Notes under the pieces: model-generated
Told to the model about the DNA's origin: nothing
Seen by the model: only the letters and a program-made list of their open reading frames with translations
Database searches by the model: none
NCBI GenBank assembly: GCA_027922465.2
Contig: BQMF02000334.1
Span: forward strand, 186,001 to 250,000
Length of the DNA: 64,000 nucleotides
Reading direction: 5' to 3'
Origin: Turritopsis dohrnii
Lineage: Eukaryota; Cnidaria; Hydrozoa; Anthoathecata; Oceaniidae
In this document: positions 1-13,116 of the stretch, piece after piece
How the letters are laid out: the number at the start of each line of letters is the position of its first letter
How positions within the stretch are numbered: the first letter of the stretch is position 1
Made by a program: the position numbers and the translations under genes

Positions 1-16
1 GAATTGTTCAGACGAA

Positions 17-3000
17 ATGATACGAAGATTGATGGAAGATGTTCTAAATAGCACAGATGCTGGAGATGCCACATGGATATTGACAAGTGCTTTTATCATA
101 TTTACCATGCAAAGTGGATTTGGGTTGCTTGAAGCAGGTAATTTGTTCATCAATACAAGAATCTTCTGAAAGTTTGTGTATTTTACAAAACTATGAGGCG
201 ATAAAGAAATTGTGAAATATGTTTTTCAGACATTTACAGGCATGCATGTTAGTTTTAAAATCCAACAATAGACTACATGTATATATACAATAATATACTT
301 ATACCACATCACACTCCCTGCACTAACACAACAACACCGCTCCCAACTAGTCCAAAAGAAGAGATCAAATTTTTATTTCACACTGTATTTTTCATACACA
401 TTTCACTCAATTAACATTTTCTCAGTCATTGCTTATGCTGCAACACTGTTCATGAAAATACTAATAACAAGCAACGAAAGTATTAACATTTTATAAAGTA
501 TATAAAACTAGGCACTTAGTGCAAATACTGATAATTCTTTGATTCCTAGGTTCTTGTTCTGTCAAAAATGAAGCTAACATCATGGTAAAAAATGCTGTGG
601 ATGTAGTCTTTGGAGCATTTTCTTATTGGCTTTTTGGATTTGCATTCAGTTTTGGTGAAAGCGATTACGCTAATGCCTTCTCCGGTTTTGGCAGTTTCGT
701 CACAGACTCAACAAATAAGGACATGGGTCACTTATACGCAAAATATTTCTTTCAATTATCATTTGCCACCACTGCCACTACCATTGTCTCTGGTGCAATG
801 GCCGAACGAACAAACCTCAAAGCGTATATGCTATTCTCCTTCTTCAATATCATTACATATGTCTTCCCAGCACATTGGATTTGGGGAGATAATGGTTTCT
901 TAAGGGAACTTGGAGCAGTCGACATTGCTGGTGGTGGACCTGTTCATGTGATTGGTGGTGTTTCGGCTTTGATTGCCACTATGGTATTGCGACCAAGGTA
1001 AGATCAGGCATCGATCAGCAAAGGGTTACGACATTGATGTTGAACAATAACAAAAAGAGATAAATAGACTTTTGACATCAAATTTCTGCTTAAACACTGT
1101 ACATTAATTAAATTATATGACTATGGAATATTTGTAAAGGACACAGAAAAATGTTCCTAAGACAGCAAATTAACGGTTTGAATGGTGTTAACTAAACTGA
1201 CGTACTCATTTCACTTTACTTTTGACGAGTGGTCAGAATCACGCATCGATCATGATTCCTGACAAATCATCTTTACGTGTGCAAACTGTAGAATGTATTA
1301 ACTTTCTCACCGCTTCAATGGTGCGTAGCACAATCACTTGCCATGCGCATAGTTTTCACTGGCACAAATACGAGAAAACTGTTTTTTATCCAATGAACAT
1401 TTGTACCTTTATTATAGCATGTTTCTCTTATCTCATAATAGATATAAGCGGTTTTCGAAAGAACATGAATTTAATTTCTCACCGTCATCCCCGACTAATA
1501 TTGTGCTTGGTACGTTTATGCTATGGTGGGGCTGGCTTGGCTTTAATTGTGGATCCACTTTTGGAGTTAGCGGCGGTATGTAATAAATATGGATTATGAA
1601 GTGGTGTCATTAACTATTTCCTAGAGATTCTGATTAGTGATTAGCGACTTGTATTTTTTCATGTTTTGTTTGTTTGAAAAATGCTTTTGGTTATTTCAAC
1701 GAAAATTGTATTGACAAAGAGCGTTAACGGCTCAATGGAGATGGGTACGGCTCATTGCTCACAACCAAAGGTTGGGGATCAAAAAATAGTCGAGTCATAT
1801 CAATGACTATGATAATGCGAATCAATCCACTCAGAGTTTGAAATTTTGAAGCATGATTGATATCTATGGGAGCCATGTGTTTCGAAAAGTTCAAACAACC
1901 TAGTACCTTCTTCAGCCCACATTCGAGCTTTTGAAAAACATACTTTTCTAAGCAGGGAAATTTTTCTACGCTCTACTTGCCGAAACTTTTTCCCTCCTGC
2001 GAAATGTTGTAAAAATTACATAGCCTTTATATGGATTATCGTTTACTGAGTAGAAAAAGCATTAAAAAGTATTTGAGCTGCCACTAAATAATCAAAAGAC
2101 AAGGATTTATTCCACGTAATTGCACACACACAGATGAATTTAAAGAAACAGATATTAATGCTATAATGTTGAAAATACATTTCTTTGTAGGTAAGTGGCA
2201 GCTTGCATCAAGAGCAGCTGTAATCACAGTCAACGGTTCAGTCGGTGGTGGCATATTTGGCGTCATTTACAGTTACGCCCTCACTAAAAAATTTAAGCGA
2301 AAACTAAATATCAGTGCTTTCACATCGGGAGTGATGGGAGGTCTGGTTGCAATAACAGGCATTTGCGCCCTTTGTAGGCCATGGGAGGCATTGCTTATTG
2401 GATGTGTTGGCGGAGCGATTGCATGTTATGGTAATCTTGCTTTTTAAAGATATACATTTCTCCCTACATCGTCATTAGAAATTTCACATAAAAACCTTAA
2501 AAGAAGCGTTCCAAAATAATGATGTTTCCTTTGATACAAAAACAGATTTTAAATATCTGAAGTAACTGAGTTATGAGTTATTAACTTTTGAAAAAGCATC
2601 ATGATTAATTTAATTTTTTCGTGTAACAGGCTAGTTGATTTTACGAATCTGCCGAATTTGTTTCAGTGGGGCATACAAAGTAAAAACGTAGGTCATTTAT
2701 AGGTTTGGTCATTTATAGTTTTTGCTCTTTGTCAGTTTTTAACATTAGAATCAACTTCACAATGATTAAGGAGGGAAATTGAAGACAAAAACAATAATAA
2801 GGACCTTAGATTCAAAGTTAGGGATTAAATGAATACCAATTTATGAATTGAAAATTAAAGGTTTATCACTTCTCTGCTACAGGAGCTGAGCTGATGCTGG
2901 TCCTGAAAATTGACGACCCTGTATCTTGCGTTCCAATCCATGGTATGGCAGGTGTCTGGGGTTTAATAGCAATAGGGTTGTTTGCTGAAGTGGACAAGCT

Positions 3001-4154
3001 TGAAGGTTTGAATAACAGCTATGGATTGCTCAAAGGAGGAGGCTTCCAACTGCTGGGTAAAGAATGCTTGACAGCCATTTGCTGCATTGCATGGTCCGCA
3101 GTTACTACATACATAGAGGTATATTTCATTATGCCTTTAATTGACAATAACCATCTGTAAAAAGCGATACAACTAATAGAGTAACCAAAAACTCCTATAA
3201 AAACTATATTATGCAAACTCAAACCTCTTGCCTTTTTGATGTACTGGATATCATAATCATATTGAGAAGGCAAGCCTTCCTGAGAACGAAGCTGATTTTT
3301 AAATAGGCTATTGTTAACTGACTTATTTTGTTCACGTGACCAAACTTTTACCAATTATTTTACAATTGCTTTTAAAAAAAGCTAAGAGATTTTTCTACTA
3401 ATGTTATTAAATTGTGTGTGCTTTATTTTGGCTAGTAGGATGTGATTATTTGAATAAGCAGGTTTGGGTCACAGTGCAACGTGTTTTGTGCGCATGCAAT
3501 GTTACAGTGTCTCATGCACCTGTACAATGTTTTTACCAATAACATGACAAATTCGAAAGTATTTCCTGCATCACATAAAAAATAAAAAACGCTTTATTTT
3601 TAAATCTGAAAATATTCCCAAATGTACAAAAATTTCTAATTTCTGTTTAAACTTCTTAGCTTTTGATTGCCGACCTCGTATTTGGTCTACGGTTGTCAGT
3701 TGAAGAAGAACTGTTAGGAGCTGACTTCACCGAACATGGCATCGGAGCAAAACCTTCAAAAGAGAATGCTGAAACTTCTGCTATCGATCCGGATTATGTC
3801 AGTTGCATGTCTACTGTGTCACATCCGAACAGATCGCAAGCTTTTGGATTCGGAAAAAAAGGAAGTCTGAACGATTTGACAACCATCAATCGGAAAATAA
3901 GCGGTGTTGAACACAATCATCATCAAATGATTCAACACGCTTATGTAAATGAAGATAACCTGAGTAACGAAACTCAATTTATGAACATCACAGACAGCTT
4001 ATCAAACGTTGACGAGTCAGCCAGGGAAAGAATGTCGCCACTGATTCATCGACATTTGAACGAAGTTTTTGATAAGGAAAAAAAGACGGCTAGCATAGGA
4101 TATGTATCAGAAGTGGACAAAGGTATGGATGATATTACAGCAGTTGAAAATTAA
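17..4154 (+). CDS. ammonium transporter (Amt family), 6 exons, 5' end at window edge
   Basis: An Amt-type channel-like transporter that moves ammonium/ammonia across the plasma membrane, with 11 TM segments in the family. Exons I infer are 17-137, 550-997, 1442-1575, 2191-2430, 2883-3118 and 3660-4154, all with GT..AG introns. They sum to 1,674 nt, giving 557 aa plus stop with no frame break. Both pore histidines are visible: His173 in the GGGPVHVIGG context and His334 in PIHGMAGVWG. The FNCGSTFG and VNGSVGG stretches are also typical of the family. The last exon encodes a polar cytosolic tail of about 140 residues. The reading frame is open upstream of the ATG at 17 to the window edge, so the true start could lie outside; a second in-frame ATG is at 32. 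A poly(A) signal, AATAAA, is at 4182. Family assignment is firm; the paralogue (Amt rather than Rh) is likely. Confidence 0.93.
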
Positions 4155-5333
4155 TGATACTGCAAAGAAAACAAAAGCGGAAATAAATAACGGTAAACAA
4201 GCGAGGTACTGTCGGTGGAATTGAGCATAATTGAGTGACTTTGATTAGAAAAACTTCATAGTGATAATCATGATTTTAAATGTTCCCATCAAACCTGATC
4301 AGGTTTCGATAAAAAGAATGATAGTTGGATGCTTTTTCGGTGGTTAATGACATTATAAAGTAACAAAGTTTGATCATGTTTTTACGCATGCGCACTAAAA
4401 CAAAACTTTCATACCAGCGCAAGGATTAAGGCTGCAATTATAAAGGTTTTAAAAGAATGATTTTAAATGGCTGTATTTTCGATGCAAGATATGTGTTCAA
4501 TTTATTTGCTAGCGAACAAGGTCCATCGCTGTTACATAGCAACCTAATAATTAGAGGATTTCGTCGTAGAATTCTTCCGTCCTTGTTGCGTAAGGTCCCT
4601 AAGTACGAATAAGGATTTACCTAGACGAATTCTTCTACCAGAAATAAATGACAGTTTGGTTCCAGGTACTCCGAATTTATAATCATGAATTATTGGGCAT
4701 AATATTTTATTGGGAATGATACTTTATTGGGCGTAAAGTTAAAATAAGAAATAAGTTTATTATCGTGAAAACTACATTAGTTAAAAATCAGAGAAAAAGT
4801 TACAAGTATTTAAACAGAGAATTAAAATTGCTAAAATCCCCCAACTACTAAAAGCTTATAAAATATGATACTGGATGTCAGTCAAAATCTTCGCAATTCT
4901 AAAGATCTCAAAACAAGTAATTTGACCCTTTCCACATAGTGGCATTAATGCCTTTCACAGAGAAGCAATGATTGATTGTGCAGATTGATACACCATTGAT
5001 TGGGATTTTACAAGGCTTTTATCTGGCAAAGTTTGACCGAACAACCTACGTCTCAAAGTTCTTAGAATAACAAATTTTAATTTTAAGTGAACGTGTCAGG
5101 AGTTCTTTATCGAGAAGATCACAATTACAATGTCTTAATGAGGGGATGCTAAAAGGTTGCTGTTAAAATAAATCATCATCAAACAGTTTATCTTGTTCAG
5201 GAGTTAGATCTTGATATGAAATAAGCGAATTTGGAGACGTCTTGAACATATTGTTGAGTTCTTTTATTCATTAGATCAATTTTCAAGACGTATCCATTCC
5301 AGTTATAGGTTTCCAATACTGTTCGCTTCTTAT
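4155..5333. other. intergenic, convergent gene ends
   Basis: Between the 3' ends of the ammonium transporter (+) and the innexin (-). I see only AT-rich sequence and likely poly(A) signals: AATAAA at 4182 on the + strand, and on the minus strand the complement of TTTATT near 5263. No reading frame is recognisable. Confidence 0.5.
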
Positions 5334-8300
5334 TTATAATCTCTCTTCCTTTGTTGAATTTCCTTCTTCAGATGTCGAATAATCATTTTCAAATTTGTCT
5401 GCATGCAATTTTCGTATAAGGTCACCATAGAGAAGAACATTTTTCTTCTTCACGAAATCCAGGTATTCGCTTTCCCTTGTTGTCAGCGAGTTGTACACGC
5501 GTCTGGCAGCCACTTCTTCCTTCGCGAAGTACAAAGAGCGCATCATATGTCGAACGATCAATTCAATGAACCCGATAATACTCAGTAAAATACCGAAAAT
5601 GATCAACCACCATAGAGCAATCAATACATAATGATACAAAACGTGTTGACTGATCTCACAGACAAGATGGTAGGTATTTTCCAGCTCGATCTTTATATCT
5701 TTTCCAAGCTCCAACACGTCACAAAAACCGAAAACAGGTAGCATTAACTCACCCGGTTTCTTGTAGTGTCGAACACCCATGTAGTTGTGCGCATTGAAGT
5801 TACTTAACTCTGACCAGCTGAGCCATTTAGAACCAAACGACCGAAACTCACCGTTTAGAAGACTGTTTGTAAAAACAAAAAACAGTACGTTGACGAGTAG
5901 GTATCCAAGTTTGACCAAGAAATTTAGGTAGACTCTCAATGCTGGCATCTTTTGTTCACCTGGAGTAAAATGACTTTTCACAATTTCCTCAGTTTTTGCA
6001 CCTTGCGATTTGATGGTTTGCTTTAGTGTGATTAGATCGGTGTTCACAAAACCATACAATATGTACGGGATGTAATAGATGAAGCCAAATACTGCTAGAT
6101 AAAAGGGGAACCATTGATACTGCACATAAAATTTCTTTGTCATCTTTCGACAGTCAGCGCTCTTTGAAGTCACTTTGCAGGTTTCTTCAACACCTCTACT
6201 ATTTCTGCGGATTCCATCATGCCCAATATCCATGGGTATACCGAAATATCCTCGGAAAGTATCGTTATTACGTAGCTCATCATAGATGTAAAACCCTGAA
6301 ATAATACGTCATCATTAGCAAGGGTCATGTAATTCTTAGAAAAATAGTTTTAGCGCTTATATATGTATCAGAAATACAGGCAACACCCAGGAGTCAGTGA
6401 ACTAAGGAAATAAAAAAAAATTATAGTTCAGAAGTTAGACCTTTGTGTAACTTAATAGTTTACTCTCATAGATTCATGAAACTGAAGGGAATGGGGCAAC
6501 AGGTAATTTAATGCATTTCACATGACATACTGCTTTTTTACTTACCATTGATCCAACATGCTTTTGGACCATATGAACCAATGGAGCTCGAATCGAAATG
6601 TTTAGGAACGATGCATTTGACATCATCTTTATACCTAAACACAGTAACACCACATTAGATATTCTGCTCCATGAAACGGTGAACTAAATATCTATGAAGA
6701 AGATATTTGCTTTGACATAGTGAAGTACTTTTTTTCATAGTTACCATCACTGTTTTAAATAGTAGTTTTAGACAGCTTATATTGTGTTACTACGATGAAC
6801 ATGTGAAGAACATTCTTAAGACTTGAACATATCAGTTTAAAAACATCCGAATACTTTGATAATATTAACGTCGAAGTTATAATCTTTAAAGGAACATTTT
6901 CATGATTATGCTCAGATTTGTAAAACATAGCGGTCGTATGGAAATCATAAGAAATTGAACTCGTAGTTGTTGTTGCTTTAAGAAACTAAATGTCGCATTG
7001 GGGTATTATCAAAGTTCTGGAAGCCTCCCTTATATGACCTCCTCAGAAGGGCACTTAAAGATTACACCTTAGAGTATTTTACTTGAGACTCGCTGTTCTC
7101 ATAAAATTGTTTTCAGAAATGTGATGTGTAATATCAGCAATGAGATCAAATTAAAAGGGTTTTAACATCAGAAGATTAAATTGCTATTGAATGTGTCGAT
7201 GCAATTAAAAATCTTTTTGAAATGATTGTACAATGTGACGATGAAGGGAGTAATTGCTATTGCGTCTGAAAGAAAAAAAGAATTAGACAATGAAATATTT
7301 ACATAACAAATGGAATGATTATTAAAAAACGTCTCGTTACACTTTTTTTCCTGATCAGCATAACACTATATATGTCCAACTGTTTAATATCCGTTTCGTC
7401 TAACGCTTGAATGATTCTGAGAAATGATTGGTCGTAGGAAAAACAGAATTCAATTTTGATGTAGCACTGATGTCATTGCCTAAAAGTGTGACACTTCTCA
7501 CGAGTGAGACGATAGACCTATCACGTTTGACATGACTGACCTTTGACACGTTGTCATGATCGTGACCACTACCTAAATCATGCCGAACAGTAAAGAAAAA
7601 AGGATTACCATTTTTTCTGTAGTTGTTTACATAGGCAGCCTAGTTATAAGTTCAGACTAACATGGTGTTGGTTAAAAGAAGTTAATGACATCTAAATCTC
7701 ACTCACAACAGAAAAAATAATCAAGTACTGTAAAAAGTTCTTCCAACACAACTGTTCATTATTTCTCTTCATCCAAATGAAAAAAAACGGACACATTGGT
7801 TGAAATGTACCGAGAGAGGGCAGTAAAAACACGAAGAAATACTGTGTTAAGTTTTTGATGTCTTATTCGTAATAGAGAAATAAAGTAACAAAAATTAGAA
7901 CTAATGCCAGTAACATCAGGTTAGTATATAGATATACACAGTTGATAACTCGATATAGTCTACACACGTTACTAGATTTGTTATACTGGCTTGCTAGAAG
8001 ATCTGAGAACACTTTGTGGACAATTGTTCCTCAAATTATCAATTTTGTGTGGTTTCAAGTCTTTTTTGATAGTATGGTCATTATAAAAAATTGACGGTGC
8101 GTATAGACTATGTTTACAGGTTTCACTAGCTCACAATTTTTTTAATATATTTGTAGCGGAGCATAAAGATTTTCTGCTTAGTCATTGCCGACATCTTTTT
8201 AGCAGCAAGTTGCTAAAAAGATATCATTATCTTGAATAACTTGTTTTGCTTTTTTTTTACACTTTATATTTGGATATTTTTAAGAAATTCTTGAGTTTGT

Positions 8301-9382
8301 TTGACAAATATTTCGACTAAAATTACATAATGTATAATTATGGTGTCGTAAGAAATTGTTAACCTATTTGATTTTTGAATTAGTAAATATTAAGGATCAT
8401 AATAGTTGGACATTCAATTTTGTCGAGAATTATGATGTCAGATAATGAACCATGCTTAATTCAAATCCACAAGTCAGTGTTTGAAACATATAAAAACCCA
8501 CTTTTCATAGGAGAATAATATTTTAGAAGTACTTTTAATTGTTCATATGATTAAACTCTCCATTAACTTAACAAAGTGTAAATGTGGCCTAAGCATGTTC
8601 TTAACATGTTCGTCGTGGTTAAAACGATACTTAATGTCCATAGTTACTTACATAAACATTGAATGTAACGAAGCTGAATCCCTTCTACATGTCAAATTTT
8701 ATTAAGCATTTGAAAATATGCTTTTATAGACTGTGCACACACTTTCTAGTTCGAACATCCAAAGTATTCAGAAACAACTTTAATGGAAAGTTTGAGATAA
8801 TAGGTGAAACGACATTAGAATTTGTTAAGAGAGAGTTAAGTGACGGATCGAGCAGAAATTTGACTGGTGTTAAGTGAATTTGGAGGAGAATTTTTAAAAA
8901 AAGAATTGTCAATTAAATTGCAATTATCCTTTTAAAAAAACACTCTTCTCCTTAAATTTTACACTAGTAAAATCACTTTTGGAGCTGTCGCAGGGGGTTC
9001 GAATTATGGATGTTTGAACTATGGATATTCCACTGTATCTTATTCCTTGTATTCTTTCCTTAGAAACAGCAACGATATGTACTATGTATATAGTTCGAAT
9101 CGAACACAACCCAAAATATTAAAGTATATATATATAGTTCGAATTGAGTAAAACCCAAAATATTAAAGTAACCAAATTAAGTAGACATACTAATGACGTA
9201 TTTTGAATAACATAAATTTACGGAGAAGGAGATTTGACGTACCAACTCATTCCAGTAAGAAAGGCACCAACCAACATTGCCTTAACCATAAACAAACGAT
9301 TATACTGGTCGCTTATTGAGTCGTTTCTGGCCTTGTATTTAAAATTAAATAACTTCTTGATATCACCAGTAATACCAGACAT
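5334..9382 (-). CDS. innexin (gap-junction/hemichannel subunit), 3 exons
   Basis: Four-TM channel protein of invertebrate gap junctions. On the minus strand the exons I infer are 9382-9243 (ATG start), 6634-6546 and 6295-5334. They sum to 1,191 nt, giving 396 aa plus stop, close to the usual innexin length. Exon 1 encodes the N-terminus and TM1. Exon 2 encodes the first extracellular loop, with Cys in VKCIVPKHF and KACW. Exon 3 holds the diagnostic YVQYQWFPF stretch (about residues 133-141) at the start of TM2, then TM3, a second extracellular loop with Cys in FGFCD and HLVCE, TM4 and an acidic cytosolic tail. A third Cys pair near residues 116 and 125 lies just before TM2. Exon 1 is separated by a 2.6-kb intron and uses donor GTACGT. 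The exon joins are phase-perfect, which supports the model. The channel partner and tissue are not visible. Confidence 0.92.
9087..9172. repeat. two-copy tandem duplication, period about 44 bp
   Basis: The words TATAGTTCGAAT and ACCCAAAATATTAAAGTA occur twice, 44 bp apart, inside the first innexin intron close to exon 1. This looks like a local duplication with no coding content. Confidence 0.6.
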
Positions 9383-12059
9383 TTTGAATTCTCGTGTTTT
9401 TGTTCAGTCACATACACGTCGGTTTCACAATCTCACTTTGGTAAACTAACAGAAAACAATGATCAACCTATATTCGTGTGTCATTGCAAAATCATTTGGT
9501 AAATCCATTAAAAGCGTTGGACAATAGACTGGGAATATCACAAACAAAGAGATTATTCTCATGCTAATGACAATATTCATTGGTTAGTATTGTCTAGACC
9601 AATCAAGCGTGCAGTCATGTGATTCTTCAAAGATTTCATTTAATCATTAAGTTTTAATTGAACCTTTTTTGTAGGTTTACAAATTGATCAATGGAATAAA
9701 ACAATTCAGACAATATCAACATTTCAAAGCGTTATTTCAAACATCTATTGCTCTTCTTAATGATTAGCATAAGCAATTAAATGTCGGGTTAGTGGATCGA
9801 GTTTGTTTATGTTTCGTAGGCAATGGGATATTAGAAAACTTATGAAGGTCAGTTCCAACTAGCGAGAGCATCAATAAATGCGGACGTTTAGGTTTTGGGA
9901 ATTCAAGATATACTTGCGATTAGAGCAACCTCGTACCCATGGTTTCTTGCCTTTTCGATATACGGACGGATCGAAAAGGCAAGAAACCGTGGGTACGAGG
10001 TTGGCGATTAGAGCACTCTTACTTTTGTTAGTTTTACTCTAGTATGTTTCGAAATTTATAAATATAGGATTTTGAATTCAACACGATTAAAGTTCAACAG
10101 TACAATGTACACATGAGAAATTTAATTCAGAAGTTTGTCACTAATTTTATTTATTTGTTTATTTTTGTTTTGTTATCGATGGAAACATTTTATCAATGAA
10201 ACTCTCCTTGAGAAATGCAATTTTCCCACTGATGTGAACTACCCTTTAGGGAATTAACACCAACAACGATGTATAACTAAAACGTGCAATAATAATTTTT
10301 TCTCCGTTTGGCTTTACTGCTTTATCACATGATGCCATGAAATAACAACCTTTTCAACACATAGGTGATTCCTTTTGGACCACTTGAATCGGTTTTATCA
10401 GCTGATAAGAGACTAACAATTTAGCGTTGCTAATAAATCTTGCTAAGAAACAAAATCAAAACTCGAATGAATTTAATTTTAAGATGTTCTCCATACGGAC
10501 ATCGAAGCATTCCTTGCTTGTGCTGAACCTAATAATTTCATACTTGACGAAGGTAGTTCGTAGAAATCCACTTGACTTTAAAAAGCTGAAATGTCTCAGA
10601 AAAGAAAAGCGTCTTTGAGTACCGTCTGATTGTGAAAAATAAGGGGTGGGGGTGGGGGGATGGGTATGTTATTCTTTAAATTGTTCAACTGATAAAGTTA
10701 AGCTTCAAATATTAAAAATGGGCAAAAATGTCATATATTTCAATCATTCCTCTTGAATTTGTTACATGAACCTCACATTATTTAAAACACCTCATTAAAA
10801 ACCGCAAGCATCACTAACAATTTGCTTAATGAAGTCATTAATACCAAATGTAAATCCTAAATATAATTCTGTCTGTCATGATGACTTTGAAATTAATCGA
10901 GTTTTTTTCCATTCATTCATTTACGACATGTTAGCGTCAACCTCATTCCCAGACTGCGGGTTTTTATCTAATGAAAAATATCTCGATGTCTTCTGGTTGG
11001 CTCTCTTAATAACATTATTGAAGGAAGCTGACTAAAAAGTAACATAAACAAAAAGATTGTGAATAGATTTTATACATTTATTTCAGCTGTACATAAATCA
11101 AAATTTCCAAAAACGATTTTACAACTTTCAACAAGGTACAAAATAACTTGCTGTGATCTCTAGGAGGTTATTTTCGGGTTTTTCGGATTTAGAATTCCAT
11201 GATAATAGAAAGTCTTATAACTAGCACGTAGCTTCAGCTAAAAATGCACCCGTGCTCAAGCTTTCCAATTTGTACAAACAGCAAGCTTTAAATTAACAAG
11301 AGCCAGATGGCGCAAAACGGTAGCAGCAAAAGTACTTGCCACAAGAATACTTTTAAATTTTAAATTTTACTTAAAGTTCTTAAACGTTCTGTAAACGTTA
11401 TTTCTTGAGATATCTTACTGGTGGAAAACAGGCATAAACGATATTATAATGTTTAAAATTACTAACTCGTGTAAATAGGGTCTAATCGCAACACACCAGC
11501 AATTTAATTTATTAGAAGACAAAAGAATTATACATGCATGAGCTGTTTATAACGTACGTTTTTTTATAAGAGCTTATGTAGAAAAAAAAACGCGTTTCTT
11601 CGAAAAAAAAATGTTAGACAAGCAGCTGATAACATCAAAAACTTGGAAAACGTTGGGACAAATACATAGCAGTTTTTTTATAGCAACTAGACCCTACTGA
11701 TTTCAACTGACGTACTCTGCACCCAAAAAAATGTTTACCGGGCGCACTGGGCATGCTTTAATGATTGATGACGTCACAAGGTAAAGTGAAAATTTTATGA
11801 CGTCAAATTTTGATAAATTATACATCAATCGACGCATTTTTTCAAGGAGATAAATAAAAACATTACAACAAATATCTTAAAATCGTTTTATCAAAAGTTA
11901 TGAGACTTTAAAGTTAAGAGAATGACGTCATAGCTCATGAGAAAAATACGTACTTTTGGCCTAAAATTTTATTCGAAAAATGAAATTTTTTTGAAAGAAT
12001 CAGTATAGTGGACATCCAGAACCTAAGGAAATACTAAAAAAATACGATCAGTATTCATT
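9383..12059. other. non-coding stretch upstream of innexin
   Basis: Holds the innexin 5' flank (presumed promoter, not resolvable by eye), the 76-bp hairpin insertion listed separately, a short G-rich run near 10640-10662, and otherwise AT-rich sequence. Short open frames here (for example 10829-11035) show no recognisable protein features. Confidence 0.5.
9916..10015. repeat. 76-bp hairpin insertion flanked by 12-bp direct repeats
   Basis: The 12-bp word GCGATTAGAGCA occurs at 9916-9927 and again at 10004-10015. Between them is a 76-bp near-perfect palindrome. The left arm begins ACCTCGTACCCATGG and runs to CTTTTCGA. The right arm is its reverse complement with one G:T-compatible mismatch. 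The loop is about 12 nt. A palindrome bounded by an exact direct repeat looks like a small foldback insertion with its target-site duplication. The element class is unknown to me. Confidence 0.7.
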
Positions 12060-13068
12060 TCAATTCAAATCCTTCAAAATGTCTTCGAATTTTTCATCTT
12101 CAATTAGAAAATCAATTTCATCATCAATGTCTTCGACTTCTTCCTCACAAGCATCAGCCATTTGATCTTCATCGTAAACATCATCATCTGCATCATGTTC
12201 ATGACCGTCTATGTCATCATCATCAGCTGTCTGATTGGTGCAGCTTTGACATTTGCAAAATTCAGTGCAACTGATACCGTGGGCCCTGCACGAACACGAC
12301 CTTGTTTTGCAACCCTTTTTACAAGCACAAGAAATTTGTTGCAGTACTTGTGGGGGCGCTGGTGGAAGAAGCATCCATTTGATTTGGAGCGAATTACCGG
12401 ATCTCGTCCAGCCGTAACCATCAGGATCAGGAATGAAAGGGTTTGTTCTGAAGGGCTAACTTGATCACCGCAGTAACATATGATACCCTTTTACAGTGCT
12501 GAAGGAGTGCATCTCTCGTTGGCGGAAGCTTCTGCGGCTCTGTATTACCATTTTTGCACGAAAAGAATTTCAGGTATCGTGCTTCGTTAACATCCATGCA
12601 ACCCTTAATGCCATATAGAAGACAAACAAATTCTTCGATGACCCGAAAATATTTGGCGTTGAAGTCAAAGCTCTCGCCAATTCGCTTGAATGCCTTCCTG
12701 AACTTCTTCACCTTCGTGATTAACCGGAGGGCCTTAACTTTCCCAATACCGTGGAAAGCACTAGAATAATCATTTCCAGTGAAAGCGTGTAAGGCCGGCA
12801 TAACTTTGCAGTTTCCTTCACCTAGCTTACTTGCAATGGTCTTGATGTCGAGTGTGCGAAGATTTTCGCCAGAACCAGTTTCAACATAAAGCTTGGTTTC
12901 CAATTGCAATTGAAAGTAGAGCGCATAAATAGATATGTCACTGTCCACAGTCTTTATGATTACTTTGTCAGATTCGAAAGTGGTTTCGGCGTGTTTGCCA
13001 CAGAGGAAAACTTTAGTGTCAGCTTCTTCTTGATCAGTAGCGAGGTTAACTTCTTCATCACAGTGAAC
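12060..13068 (-). pseudogene. transposon-associated protein with C-terminal CXC (tesmin/TSO1-like) domain, frameshifted
   Basis: Two minus-strand frames belong together. The upstream one (exon-like start at 13068 after acceptor-like TTTAAG, running to 12427) contains QEEADTKVFLC, TVDSDISIYAL and HAFTGNDYSSAF. These motifs resemble a nuclease-like (PIN/FEN-like) domain that I have the impression recurs in uncharacterised invertebrate proteins. The downstream frame (to 12060) encodes a Cys-rich CXC block, CACKKGCKTRSCSCRAHG..CTEFCKCQSC, followed by an acidic tail. One frameshift near 12440 separates them: past it the other frame reads PDPDGYGWTRSGN and continues straight into the CXC block. The N-terminal exons are not found, so it is truncated as well. 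Function is not known. DNA binding by the CXC block is the family expectation only. Confidence 0.6.
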
Positions 13069-13116
13069 CTTAAATGTAATAAATACCGTAATATAAACCG
13101 TTTGCTTGATTCCCAA

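Noticed and set aside
7361..7640. Possible missing innexin exon
   Set aside because: Translation shows no innexin features, and the true first exon at 9243-9382 joins exon 2 in perfect phase.
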